From Tritrichomonas musculus (Eukaryota; Parabasalia; Tritrichomonadida; Tritrichomonadidae), in assembly GCA_039105265.1 (NCBI GenBank), contig JAPFFF010000047.1, positions 372,001 through 436,000 on the forward strand: a stretch of DNA of 64,000 bases. The letters are read 5' to 3'. Under the pieces are notes generated by a model. It searched no databases. It was given only the letters and a program-made list of their open reading frames with translations, and was not told where the DNA came from. Below are positions 54,891-64,000 of this stretch, piece by piece. The translations under genes were made by a program, and so were the position numbers. Positions within the stretch are counted from its first letter, which is position 1; each line of letters opens with the position of its first letter.

Positions 54891-55583
54891 ATGGATTCTG
54901 AACCAGAAAATCTACGATTTTTCAAAATCAAAATAAAAGATTTGTGCACATTTAAAGGATTAATTATTTCTGATTTTCATTTAGGAAAATTTAATGATTT
55001 ATTGGTTGAAGAAAATATATTAATTAATGATTTAAAACAACTTGTTAAAGAAGTCAATCCTACCCATATTTTTATACTCGGAGATATTATTAATTTCACA
55101 GAATCGTGCGTTGATGAATGGTATTTTAATTTTTTTAAAATGCTTGAAAACAATTTTAATTTACCTATTTATATAATTCCTGGAAACCATGATCGCCTAT
55201 CCAAACCAAATTGTTGTTTTAACCGATACAAAAGCGACAAACTTTTGAAATGTATTGATACTGAATTTCTCGAAATTCAATTTAATGATAATTTCTCGGT
55301 ATTTTTTGTTCATGATGCAAAATATGATTCAAATATTTATGGAATGATGCCACTCAAAGAATGGATGAATAAAATCAGAAGTTGGGACCATGGCAAAAAT
55401 ATTAAAAAAGATGACGTTTTAATTTTCGGACACACTCATTCAAACTTCGATGATGATGAAGATAAAAACTATGCAATTGGTCCTTTTTCAGTTAGTTTAA
55501 AAGGATCAAGCTATGGTGTCATTTTTTATACTGATAAGTTTCATTTTCAACATTTTACTAGTTTCTTGCCAGAAAAAGCTTGA
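54891..55583 (+). CDS. Calcineurin-like metallophosphoesterase, 230 aa
   Basis: Two-metal phosphoesterase fold. Motifs in order: I-S-D-F-H-L-G at 27-33, L-G-D-I-I-N at 63-68, G-N-H-D-R at 98-102, F-F-V-H-D near 138-142, G-H-T-H near 180-183. All metal-binding positions are there. The closest general match is to the small YfcE/UDP-2,3-diacylglucosamine hydrolase-like or serine/threonine-type phosphoesterases; substrate cannot be told. No signal peptide, so cytosolic. Length is typical of a bare domain. Confidence 0.88.
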   Translation: MDSEPENLRFFKIKIKDLCTFKGLIISDFHLGKFNDLLVEENILINDLKQLVKEVNPTHIFILGDIINFTESCVDEWYFNFFKMLENNFNLPIYIIPGNHDRLSKPNCCFNRYKSDKLLKCIDTEFLEIQFNDNFSVFFVHDAKYDSNIYGMMPLKEWMNKIRSWDHGKNIKKDDVLIFGHTHSNFDDDEDKNYAIGPFSVSLKGSSYGVIFYTDKFHFQHFTSFLPEKA

Positions 55584-56014
55584 AACAAATCTCTCTATTA
55601 CTATTATCTTGTATTTTAGAACGTATCATTCATCTTTTTATAAAAATATATATATATATTGTAAACCGTCATTTTATTCTCAAAAAGTTGTTATTTTTTT
55701 TTTATAAAAAGCTTTGATATAAATATGATTATATGCAACAAAATTATTGGATTGGATGTTTTTTGTATACAACAAATTTTGTTGTTGTTGAAGTGAGATG
55801 TCAACAAAGAGAAAAGTGACTTGATCCATTCAACTGAATTCTTTAAAATTAAACAAAAAAAGTTGATCTATAAAAAAAGGAAGTGTGTTTTTGTCACCCA
55901 ACTCAAAAATTGACTTCTTTTCAATTTGAATGCTACCTGCATTTAAAAAGAAGAAAAGAAGTCATTAAAAAATATAATGAAATATCATTTCAAATTCATG
56001 AATGTTTTGAAAAA

Positions 56015-56329
56015 ATGAACAAAACAATATTATATATTCCTATCATTGATTCAATAAATATTGATAATATTCAAAATTTTTTAAATAATCCGGAAAATAT
56101 AATTAATCAAATCAAACCACCAAAACCAACTTTAAGTAATTTTTGTCAAAAATTAAATTCAAAAGTTTTTACGTTTAATTTAATTGACAAAAATCTAAAA
56201 CATCATTCACAGCTAACTTTTTTGGGTGTTCTTTTTTTTTCAAAGCGTATTCAAAATTCAATTGAATATTTCATAGAAATTGAAGTAAATGACGCACTGT
56301 GTTATAAGAATGTTAAGCTATTTTTATAA
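56015..56329 (+). CDS. Hypothetical protein, 104 aa (5' end uncertain)
   Basis: The frame is open from about 55870, but the first ATG is at 56015 (M-N-K-T-I-L-Y-I-P-I). The sequence upstream of that ATG still looks protein-like (C-H-P-T-Q-K-L-T-S-F-Q-F-E-C), so this may be a decayed gene that lost its start, or the real start is non-standard. It contains strands and helices with K-P-P-K-P-T-L and ends C-Y-K-N-V-K-L-F-L. No family recognised. Confidence 0.35.
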   Translation: MNKTILYIPIIDSINIDNIQNFLNNPENIINQIKPPKPTLSNFCQKLNSKVFTFNLIDKNLKHHSQLTFLGVLFFSKRIQNSIEYFIEIEVNDALCYKNVKLFL

Positions 56330-56482
56330 CAACAATGATGTCAAATATTTGGATTACTCTTTTATTACTGGAAAATATAGGTGATCCAAATTGTGTACCA
56401 ATTTCAAAAAGAACTAGAATTATGTTCTAAAAATCAAAATGAAATGATGCGACCATTTATAAATTCAAAAAAAAAATATTAA

Positions 56483-58030
56483 ATGAGTAAGAAAGCATTT
56501 ACAATTTCAGCATCTGGTTTGAAAAACTTTGTTTTCACTTCCTGGAATGATACACCAATTTCAATCTCGAATTCGAATAATTTAAATGAAATTAAATTGA
56601 ACGATGACGAATTTTTATTTCTCTTAGGACAATATGAAATAAAAATGCATCGATTTTTAGCCGATTTTATTTCACCTCGTGTTTCATCCCTTCATTATTC
56701 AGATCCAACAATCAACATACTTCGATTAGACGAAGTGACTAACGTTCGAATAAGCTTTAACACCGAAATCAACAGTGAAATTCTTGAAAAACTTAAATCA
56801 ATAATTATTGGAGAAAGTGTTGATATTAATTTTGAGGAGAGCCGAAAACTTCAAATCTTATCATTTTATCTTGGGAATCAAGAAATCTTCGACAAAACTA
56901 ATGAATTGTTCCCCATTTTGTTAGAAGAACCGAATATTGATGATTTTGTCCAACCTCTTCATTACATTCAATATTACCAAAATTTTAATTTAACATATTC
57001 AGGTCCATTCGGAATTTCATATGACAACGATCAACTAATTAAACTCATTTCGAGTCACTTTTGCATGATTGAACCAAAAAAACTTCATCGACTTCCTCTT
57101 CCAATTATTTGCGCAATTTTAAACAATGAGTCACTAAAATTGCGAAATGAAGATTCACTTTTTGATTTTGTTGAAGAACTTTTTCAAGCAAAAGAAAAAG
57201 TCAATACTTCAGAAAAAGTCAATACATCAGAAAAAGTTGATTTGTCAGAAAAAGTTTTATTTTATGAACTTGTTGAGTTTTGTTCGTTGAGCGAGAAGAA
57301 GTTCAACGAATTGATAGAGAGAATAGAAGAAGGTGATATGATTGGTGAAATGTGGAATAAACTGAAAAAGTGCTTCTTCACGAACAGAGATGTTGTTGCA
57401 GAATGTAAGACCGAGGAAGAGCGAAAATCTCTGAATTCAGACAGGTATTCATTCATTGACAAGCACAAGTGCACGGCCGCCGAATACGACAGCCATGCGA
57501 GCAACAGATTCAATGGAATAATCAGCAAACTCGGCAACGGAAACCCGGCAAGCGTCCTTGACAACGGAATCATCAACATCACATCATCACCAACCGTTAA
57601 TAGTGGTTCTAACCGTCAGGCCAGAAATGTTGTCAATTATAGTGATAATAGAAGATGCTTTAGTTCCAGCGACGCAGCCGACTCGTTTCTCACTGTTGAT
57701 TTCACGGACAGAAAAGTGAAGCTTTCTTCCTATTCAATTAGATCCAACAGCTGGGGCGGGTCTGGCTGGTACCACCCGAAGAGCTGGCGCATTGATGGCT
57801 CAAATGACGGACAAAGCTGGACAAACAGCAAGAGCCTCGATGGGAAGGGATGCTCGAATACGTTTGAAGTTCAAGAAGGTAAGTCATTGAATACTTCCAG
57901 TACATTCGGATCCAGCAAGCAGGCCAAAACACATTTGGTGACGATGAATTCATCTTTTCAGCGCTTGAATTTTTTGGGTCAATCCAAGAGCAATGAATAT
58001 TTTTTTTTTTTTTACTTCATCTCTAAATAA
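56483..58030 (+). CDS. BTB-like plus discoidin (F5/8 type C) protein with a shifted C-terminal tail, 515 aa
   Basis: Residues 35-140 resemble the BTB-like fold (F-L-F-L-L-G-Q-Y-E-I-K-M-H-R-F-L-A-D), a BACK-like helical region follows, then a short tandem S-E-K-V-N-T repeat near 236-255. The discoidin domain runs from about 330 (E-Y-D-S-H-A) with S-W-G-G-S-G-W-Y-H-P-K-S-W near 425. Discoidin domains bind sugars or lipids. Near base 57890 the frame shifts by one: the other frame reads Y-F-Q-Y-I-R-I-Q-Q-A-G-Q-N and ends A-L-E-F-F-G-S-I-Q-E-Q at 57996, the normal domain end, while the annotated frame runs on to 58030. So the last 45 residues are aberrant. Confidence 0.8.
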   Translation: MSKKAFTISASGLKNFVFTSWNDTPISISNSNNLNEIKLNDDEFLFLLGQYEIKMHRFLADFISPRVSSLHYSDPTINILRLDEVTNVRISFNTEINSEILEKLKSIIIGESVDINFEESRKLQILSFYLGNQEIFDKTNELFPILLEEPNIDDFVQPLHYIQYYQNFNLTYSGPFGISYDNDQLIKLISSHFCMIEPKKLHRLPLPIICAILNNESLKLRNEDSLFDFVEELFQAKEKVNTSEKVNTSEKVDLSEKVLFYELVEFCSLSEKKFNELIERIEEGDMIGEMWNKLKKCFFTNRDVVAECKTEEERKSLNSDRYSFIDKHKCTAAEYDSHASNRFNGIISKLGNGNPASVLDNGIINITSSPTVNSGSNRQARNVVNYSDNRRCFSSSDAADSFLTVDFTDRKVKLSSYSIRSNSWGGSGWYHPKSWRIDGSNDGQSWTNSKSLDGKGCSNTFEVQEGKSLNTSSTFGSSKQAKTHLVTMNSSFQRLNFLGQSKSNEYFFFFYFISK

Positions 58031-58515
58031 ACATTGACTGTTATTTCATTTTTTCTTCTCTTCAAATATGAATCACTTCCATTGAGAGCATAAACAGCTT
58101 TTTAATTTTGAAATGTAACTTTGTTTTATGAAATTAAGTGTTTTTCATAATTGGCATGATCAGTCTTGTTTTTTCATGCTATATGATTGCCACCGCACTC
58201 TATAATGAGCACTTAAAAAGGCCTCCGAATTATTGAATTTGAATTAAAAATTTTTTTTTATGATTTTTTGTTGTTTTTGATAGACCGGAAGTGACGATAA
58301 TCTTTTTGTGAGCAAATTTCAAAGATTCTTTCATTAAAAACTAAATTTCCTTTTTTGATATTGATAAAAACCATTTCGAAACAACGCCTGATTATTTTCA
58401 AAAAATTAAAATACAATCAAATAAACTTCTGAAATATTTGAATTGCCCTTAAGAAAAAGTATCAAAGATAAATTTCAATAAATATATATTTTATTATACA
58501 TAAATAAAAAGAAAA
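58031..58515. other. AT-rich region between convergent genes
   Basis: About 480 bases between two gene ends. TAAATAAAC at 58027-58035 gives a poly(A)-type context for the left gene. Nothing else supportable. Confidence 0.5.
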
Positions 58516-59940
58516 TCAAGAAAAAGCGACAATTGCGTCAGCTATTGACTGGTAAGTAGCAATCACGCCAGTAACCAGTCCGAAAACGAAGAAAAGGCCA
58601 GACGAGATCATCCTCCAATTGCTCCACTTCAGTTCTTTTCTATATAAGACGATGAACTCCAACGAAGGGAAAGCGAAATCGACCAAGCAGCCGCCAAGCG
58701 CGCCGCCGATTGACAGTGCCGGCTTTGCGCTAGGCAGCAGCATTGCGATGATGAGCGGGATTGAATTTGTTAGCGCCAAAATCAGGAATCTTTTGCAATT
58801 AGGCAACTCAGCAGGCTGGTCCATTTTGAAGATAAGCTGGGACCACATTGCCTGCACTGTCTGCGCGATCATCGGGTATGCGCACGTCACGACGATGAAG
58901 AAGCAGGCGCGGCAAATGATCATTACAACGTCGTTTGACTTGAAATTTTTGAGAATGTTTCCGTTCGTCTCGTCGCCGAAGATCAAGTAGCCCGTGACGC
59001 CTGGAATTGCGTAGAAGAAGAGCGCGATTATTATTCCAATCATTGAGACAAACCACCTCCTTTTGACCTTCGTTGTGTACAATTTAACCGCCGGAAGAAC
59101 AACAGAAGGAAGCGCAAACGAGAGGCCGTAAATCGAGACTGAAGAAAAGAGCGAAATGTCAAGTTTGGACATTTTGACGGTTGAATTGACCTTGTGATAG
59201 TCAATTGCTTTGTATAACATAACGACACAGAAAAAAATGACACAGATAACCGTGGCGGTTGAAAAATAACGGAGAAAACTGATGTCCCGTGGAATTGTCA
59301 AAGAAATTGGAATAATTCCGTAGATAAGCTCCATTATGGCATGGTAGGCAAGGGGGTTAAGGTCAATTCCGCCTAGGTCAAACCAGGAGGTGATCATATC
59401 GCCGGCTAGAACTAGATAGGCTACAAGTGCTGTTAATAAGAATAATAGATTTAGTATGGTAAGGATAAGGGCGCCCCAAAAGCCGAGGATCTTTTCTGTA
59501 AGTTGTGCTAGACCAACGGTTTGGGTTTTGAAAGCTAAGGAAATTACCATATCTGTCGCGATTAATGATAATATGGCCATAATAAGTATTAGTATAATAG
59601 AGGGTATAATACCACTGTTTACAAAAGTGTTCGGTATACTTAATATGCCTGCCCCTAGAATTGAATTCATTATATTCATTATTGTGGCAAATGTGCTTTG
59701 CTTTTTTTGCGTTTTTTCTTCTTTGTCTGTTTTATGTAATTCATGATTTTCTTCTTCTTCTACTTCTTCAACTAAATCTTCTTCATGATGTTTGTGTGTA
59801 TTAGTTTCTTCAGAATTAATAACATTAAGAGGAAGACCATCAGGACCAATTTCGACCTTTTTCTTTTCATTTTCAAGTCTCTCTTGAGTTGATTGCATTG
59901 GATTTTCTTTGTCTACATCTGTTAAATAGATCTTGCTCAT
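58516..59940 (-). CDS. Amino-acid transporter of the AAAP/SLC38 family, 474 aa
   Basis: Multi-pass carrier moving neutral amino acids across the plasma or lysosomal membrane. A polar, Glu/His/Lys-rich tail (1-85) precedes the first segment N-I-M-N-S-I-L-G-A-G-I-L-S-I-P near 87-101, the family hallmark; about eleven membrane segments follow, with T-I-P-R-D-I-S-F-L near 217, P-G-V-T-G-Y-L-I-F-G near 310 and L-G-G-C-L-V-D-F near 430. Length is normal. The C-terminal two thirds use G+C-rich codons whereas the first part is AT-rich. It starts ATG at 59940. Confidence 0.9.
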   Translation of the reverse strand: MSKIYLTDVDKENPMQSTQERLENEKKKVEIGPDGLPLNVINSEETNTHKHHEEDLVEEVEEEENHELHKTDKEEKTQKKQSTFATIMNIMNSILGAGILSIPNTFVNSGIIPSIILILIMAILSLIATDMVISLAFKTQTVGLAQLTEKILGFWGALILTILNLLFLLTALVAYLVLAGDMITSWFDLGGIDLNPLAYHAIMELIYGIIPISLTIPRDISFLRYFSTATVICVIFFCVVMLYKAIDYHKVNSTVKMSKLDISLFSSVSIYGLSFALPSVVLPAVKLYTTKVKRRWFVSMIGIIIALFFYAIPGVTGYLIFGDETNGNILKNFKSNDVVMIICRACFFIVVTCAYPMIAQTVQAMWSQLIFKMDQPAELPNCKRFLILALTNSIPLIIAMLLPSAKPALSIGGALGGCLVDFAFPSLEFIVLYRKELKWSNWRMISSGLFFVFGLVTGVIATYQSIADAIVAFS

Positions 59941-61132
59941 GTTGTTTTGAGATAATTATGAAAACTAAATCTTAAAAAAAATGTTTTTATATTTAAATAT
60001 TTATTATTTTATTTGTAAATATTGCAATAATTAAATACAATTTCTAATATTTAATATATTCAGATATAAAAATTAAACAAAAAAAATTTAATTATTTGTA
60101 TATATAAGCATAAAAAGATTCATTGATATTCAAAAAATTCTCCAATTTAATTGAATCTTTTTTTAAACGTGAATATCAAAAAGTTAGATTTGTGTGTTCA
60201 TTCAAAAGTGAAATCTATCAAAAATTTAAAAAAATAAGTATTTTATTTAATAGAATTGATATTTTATAGATATTTTAAAATATTTGATTTAATGAAAATC
60301 TTTATGTTTTATTTTCATAAAAATAATTATAAAATTTATTTTATATCATTAGATAAAAGAAATTTTTATCAAATAATTGATGAAAAAAAAATATCGTCAA
60401 ATTATTGTTGTAAAAAAAAAAAAAACTAAAAACTTGAATTATAAGCAATGATAATGATTTCATAAAAATCTCAAAGTACTGATTGAAATATTCATACTTA
60501 TTTATCTTTATCATTATTTCAAAAAAAAACTATTAATCAAATGAACAATAAAAGATAGGCATAAATTCATGTGTTTATTTCCGTATATACCATATAAAAA
60601 GATGCCAATCATTATATTTCACTTTTATTGAAGAAATTGTGAATATATTAAATTACAAATTTCAAAGTTTGCAACTTAATCGGATGTAAAAACAAATCTG
60701 ATATTAATTTTTTCTTAAAAATTATAAACCAAGTCTATCAAATACTAAAATAAGAATACTACATATTTATATTTGAATAACATTTTCCATCCCTATATAA
60801 GCAAAATTTTCTTTTTATTTATCTTAAAATACCAAATCAATATTGGATGACAAATAAATGAAATTTAATATTTCGAATTATCAAATTTCATGACATTTTT
60901 TATGAAACATGTAACTGATTGGTTCAATTTTTTTCAACATCCTTAAGCCTCGCATGTATCACAATGAAGGAAATTTAACAATGGGTCAGATTGGGCACAA
61001 ATTTGGCTATTTCTGTTTATGATGCCTTAGATACAAAAAAGAAATGAAGAGAAAGAAGCAGAGCAGCCAATAGCAGTGGAGGTTCTTTTGTCAAAAGGAC
61101 ATTACTGATGGCAAAACGTAGAGAAATTTTTT

Positions 61133-61348
61133 ATGTTTGTTTCTATAATAAATGGTGAAGAGAAAAAGTGCCAACTTTTGAATAAAAATGGACAACTGGA
61201 TGCTTTTGTCGAAAATATTGGAAGAGAAAGCTATGGAAATGGCTTCTCTATGAACAAAAGATTGATTGAAAATTTGTTGCTAAATGATATCATAGATCTT
61301 CATCCTTTCAAACTTGATCGTGAATTTTTCATCCCAAAAATCACATAA
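61133..61348 (+). CDS. Weak hypothetical protein, 71 aa
   Basis: ATG at 61133 after TTTTTT. It has reasonably balanced composition (N-K-N-G-Q-L-D-A-F-V-E-N, N-L-L-L-N-D-I-I-D-L-H-P-F) and ends at a TAA. Sequence upstream to about 60950 has less A/T than its surroundings, so this could be the tail of a decayed gene. No family recognised. Confidence 0.3.
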   Translation: MFVSIINGEEKKCQLLNKNGQLDAFVENIGRESYGNGFSMNKRLIENLLLNDIIDLHPFKLDREFFIPKIT

Positions 61349-62126
61349 TGTGAGTTCTTTTTTTGATTAATGATATCAATGATGCATCATTGAATATAAA
61401 AGTTTGGAAAAGTAGTTATAAATTGACCAATATTGGACGTCATTGGGATGTAAAGCCTCAATTAAAACTTTACATCCAATGAATTTCCTCAAATCTGTGC
61501 AAAATCTGATTTATGTTTTCGATTATGAAAATAGATAAATTTTATGTTCTTTTGTCAATCAGATTGAAATCGTCTTACTTTTTGATAAAAAAGATATTAT
61601 ATCATTTATTTGATAATGTATCTTTATTATTATTTAATTTTGAAAAAGTTTTGGTTACAAATATTGCCTAATGACTTTTTTTAATCGTTTTGGTGAATTT
61701 TTGACCTTCATTGTTATTAAGTTGAAACCAAACCATTGGAATCAATAAATGTTTATATAAAGCCAATTGTAATGATTTTAAATGTTAGAATTTAATCAAT
61801 TTGCCAATAAAAAAAAAAAAACAAATATTAGAATAAGAATGAAGAATAATTGGCAACAAGCACGTGGTATCACCAGTTTTATTGTTTAGATGCAAATATA
61901 AAATAAAGTTTATGTGAATCTTTGCATTTAAAAATAGGAAGCATTGAAATAAACACTTAAAAATCAAACTTTTGATTGGCTCCATTAGGCTTTCAATTTT
62001 CTGAGAATTGAGAAGAGAAATTAAAAATTATAGAAAACATTGAAAAAGAAAAGCGTGTCATTTTATTTATATTGTGACTTAAAGAAACATATTCAAATTT
62101 GTTGATAACCTTCGTTCATTCAATTT

Positions 62127-62146
62127 AAAATCATTTTTCATTTGTA
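62127..62146 (+). promoter_or_regulatory. Initiator-like sequence of the Myb gene
   Basis: AATCATTTTTCATTTGTA directly precedes ATG at 62147. TCATTT within 12 bases of the start matches the trichomonad initiator (TCA then pyrimidine). Confidence 0.45.
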
Positions 62147-62743
62147 ATGATGGAGGAAAAAGTAATTCAAGAAATTCCAGCAATTCCAAATTCAATATTA
62201 ATGAAGCCCTTTGTTGGAGAGCATCAAAAAAGGAGAACATTTTCCAAAGAAGAAGATGCAAGATTATTATATCTGGTGAAATATTATGGAGATGATTGGA
62301 CAAAAATATCTATTTTAATGCCCTTTAGAAGTTCAAGACAATGCAAAGAAAGATATGAAGGCTATTTATCTCCTTCAATAAATCATGGAAAATTTTCCGA
62401 AGAAGAAGATTTGTTGTTAATTGAAAAATATGAAGAGTTTGGTTCAAAATGGACTAAAATTTCACAGTATTTTGAAGGAAGAAGTGGAAATCAATTAAAA
62501 AATCGTTGGAATACATATATAATTAAATTAACAGATGATCAGATTAACAAAATGAAACCAAATAAAATAAAGAATCAAAGCAATGATGTTAAGTCAATCG
62601 AAGATAAAAAATTTTTCGATTTGTTCAATCAAAAACAAAGAAAATCAGATGATAGAAATGATGAATTATTTTTCATTGAAGAAGAAGAAAGCTGTGATGA
62701 TTTGTTTGTTGATGTTGAAGATATATTTGACTTGTTTCAATAA
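62147..62743 (+). CDS. Two-repeat Myb DNA-binding protein, 198 aa
   Basis: Probable transcription factor. Repeat 1 is about residues 30-73 (R-T-F-S-K-E-E-D-A-R-L-L, D-D-W-T-K-I-S, R-Q-C-K-E-R-Y) and repeat 2 about 81-125 (G-K-F-S-E-E-E-D-L-L-L, S-K-W-T-K-I-S, Q-L-K-N-R-W-N-T-Y), an R2R3-like pair with Trp at the expected positions. The rest is polar with an acidic end that could activate transcription. Trichomonads carry many short Myb proteins, some shown to bind core promoters. Starts M-M-E-E-K; the first ATG has the better context. Confidence 0.9.
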   Translation: MMEEKVIQEIPAIPNSILMKPFVGEHQKRRTFSKEEDARLLYLVKYYGDDWTKISILMPFRSSRQCKERYEGYLSPSINHGKFSEEEDLLLIEKYEEFGSKWTKISQYFEGRSGNQLKNRWNTYIIKLTDDQINKMKPNKIKNQSNDVKSIEDKKFFDLFNQKQRKSDDRNDELFFIEEEESCDDLFVDVEDIFDLFQ

Positions 62744-64000
62744 TGATACATTTATTAAAATATTACTTGAATATGCCAAATTAGTGTAATTTTTTTTGTA
62801 ATAAAATTCATTGGATGCAATTTTATCTTTAGCTCCATGCAGCCTAAATATTTTTGTAATAGTTATTTCATAAGGAAATAATAATACAAATATTAATAAC
62901 AAAAAGTATTTATTTTGTTAAATTCCTATGGCTTTATTGGGATTTTGAGTAATTGCTAAATTAAAGAATTATATTAAAATTTGGTTTCTATGATATATAG
63001 ATTAAATTCATTTTGTAATGATATTGGATCTATTTAAAACAAGAAATAAATGTTTATAAAAAATTCTTATTTTTATATAATTTCAATATTATTTCTTACT
63101 TTTTATTGATCGTTTTTTATATAATTGGTAAGCCTTTGATATAAATTAATTGCTAAATCTCGATATATTTTTATGATTTTGTTGTTTTGTCTTTAAAAAA
63201 AAAAAAAAAATGCGAATTGAGAATTTTAACTCTCTTTTTGAATGAAAATACTGACTTTTTGAAAAAAATAACGGGATTTTTGAGTGAATTTGTCACTTTA
63301 CTGCAATTCAAATTAAGTAACAAATTCAGTTAGTTAGTTATAACAATCGAAATTTATTTGTTGTTTTCAATTTTAAAAATATTTATGAAAATTATATAAC
63401 ATTATATCATATTCATCTTTTTTAATTTAAATATGTTTATCGGAATCAAATACATCGAAAAGTTAATAAAAAATATAAAATAGCAAAATCCAGTATTATA
63501 TAATGTAAATGCAACAATTTAATAATGAAATCAGCTGATGGATGCTCAACAAGAAAATGAAAGATTATTTTTGTTCTCCTTTGCCTTAATATGGATTGTA
63601 TCAAACTTTTCAACTAGCTTTGACAATGATAATGATTTGATCTTTATATTTATGTATTTCACTGGCAAAAAAAAAATTATCACAAATGAATTCAATAAGT
63701 TTTCAAAAAAAAAATGATGCTCATTATTTCACTTTCACAAAAAAATAAGGTAGATAGCAAAATCGATTTGAATTAAGTAACTTATATATATAATGTCCAA
63801 TCAAATGCAGTTGCTGAGATTGGTTGTTTTCGGCAATTCAAAAATATTGGAAAATGAAAGATTATTTGGTAACATTCAAATTTTATAAGATTCACAAATC
63901 TCAATAAAATTAGCAAGCGTTTGTTTTACCAACAAGTATAAATAAAATTATAAAAGTTGATTAATCAATCATTTTGAAATTTAATTTTCAAATTTCCAAA
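62744..64000. other. AT-rich region to window end
   Basis: About 1.25 kb of A/T-rich DNA. Short open frames here have no start context or balanced composition. A 17-base A run lies near 63194. Nothing supportable as a gene. Confidence 0.5.

Larger units (their letters stand above)
59941..62146. other. Long AT-rich intergenic region
   Basis: About 2.2 kb dominated by A/T runs. It holds one weak open frame (61133-61348) and a small imperfect hairpin near 61446-61482 (CATTGGGATGTAAAG against CTTTACATCCAATG). No other structure supported. Confidence 0.45.

Noticed and set aside
57875-57900. Possible 22-base intron starting GTAAGT and ending CAG
   Set aside because: Removing it does not rejoin the expected discoidin frame, it lacks the trichomonad branch/3' consensus, and a single-base change explains the data better.
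58619-59746. Plus-strand frames opposite the transporter
   Set aside because: Mirror of a G+C-rich coding region; the transporter frame has clear family motifs.
61440-61482. Imperfect hairpin CATTGGGATGTAAAG / CTTTACATCCAATG
   Set aside because: Short, with one gap and no flanking duplication; may be chance in AT-rich DNA.

Overview
The window looks like a trichomonad (parabasalid) protist nuclear contig, and a Tritrichomonas-like genome fits best. It is very AT-rich and its genes have no visible introns. Many start codons sit a few bases after a TCAYTT-type initiator, and many stop codons run into TAAA, the known trichomonad poly(A) signal. The right-hand genes belong to families that trichomonads expand strongly: a kinase with Sel1 repeats, BTB-like plus discoidin proteins, a Rab, a Myb factor, an AAAP transporter and a TLC protein. 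The species is inferred, not proven.

Bases 1 to about 37,050 are the right-hand part of one large Polinton/Maverick-type virus-like element; its left end lies outside the window. It carries a protein-primed family B DNA polymerase (22098-25457), a retroviral-type integrase (15737-17140), a primase-helicase (12544-15039), a second helicase paralogue (7470-9296) and a Ser/Thr protein kinase (20690-21478). It also carries about 30 small or unrecognised genes. At least seven of these look like one divergent paralogous family with a shared layout (Y/W anchor, helix, then a G-rich strand). I do not recognise a major capsid protein, packaging ATPase or protease; they may lie to the left. Most reading frames are open, so the copy looks fairly young, but about two loci look broken.

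The element has a strikingly regular control layout. Class A upstream regions carry GTAAGAATTTCTGCC, then AAAAAGTGG, then ATCACTTCATTT. Class B regions carry CTTGACGAGGAAC followed by a TCACTTTT-type initiator; both helicases, the polymerase and the kinase belong here. Class C genes have only an A/T-rich leader directly before ATG, and include the paralogous family and the integrase. The right end (32.9-37.0 kb) is an array of cassettes: tandem repeats, a class A promoter, one small gene and a shared T-rich 3' module.

Host sequence begins near 37.1 kb. In order it holds a Tubby-like protein, a giant kinase with about 27 Sel1 repeats, a conserved trichomonad protein, a BTB-like gene that has lost most of its discoidin domain, a family 2 glycosyltransferase and a Rab GTPase. 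Then come a hAT-like non-autonomous transposon with a perfect 8-bp target duplication, a DHHC-family protein that lacks most zinc-binding cysteines, a small MITE, a tRNA-Arg(ACG), a TLC (ceramide-synthase-like) protein and a metallophosphoesterase. The window ends with a small hypothetical gene, a BTB-discoidin gene with a shifted tail, an amino-acid transporter and a two-repeat Myb protein. Long stretches of the last 5 kb hold no gene I can support.
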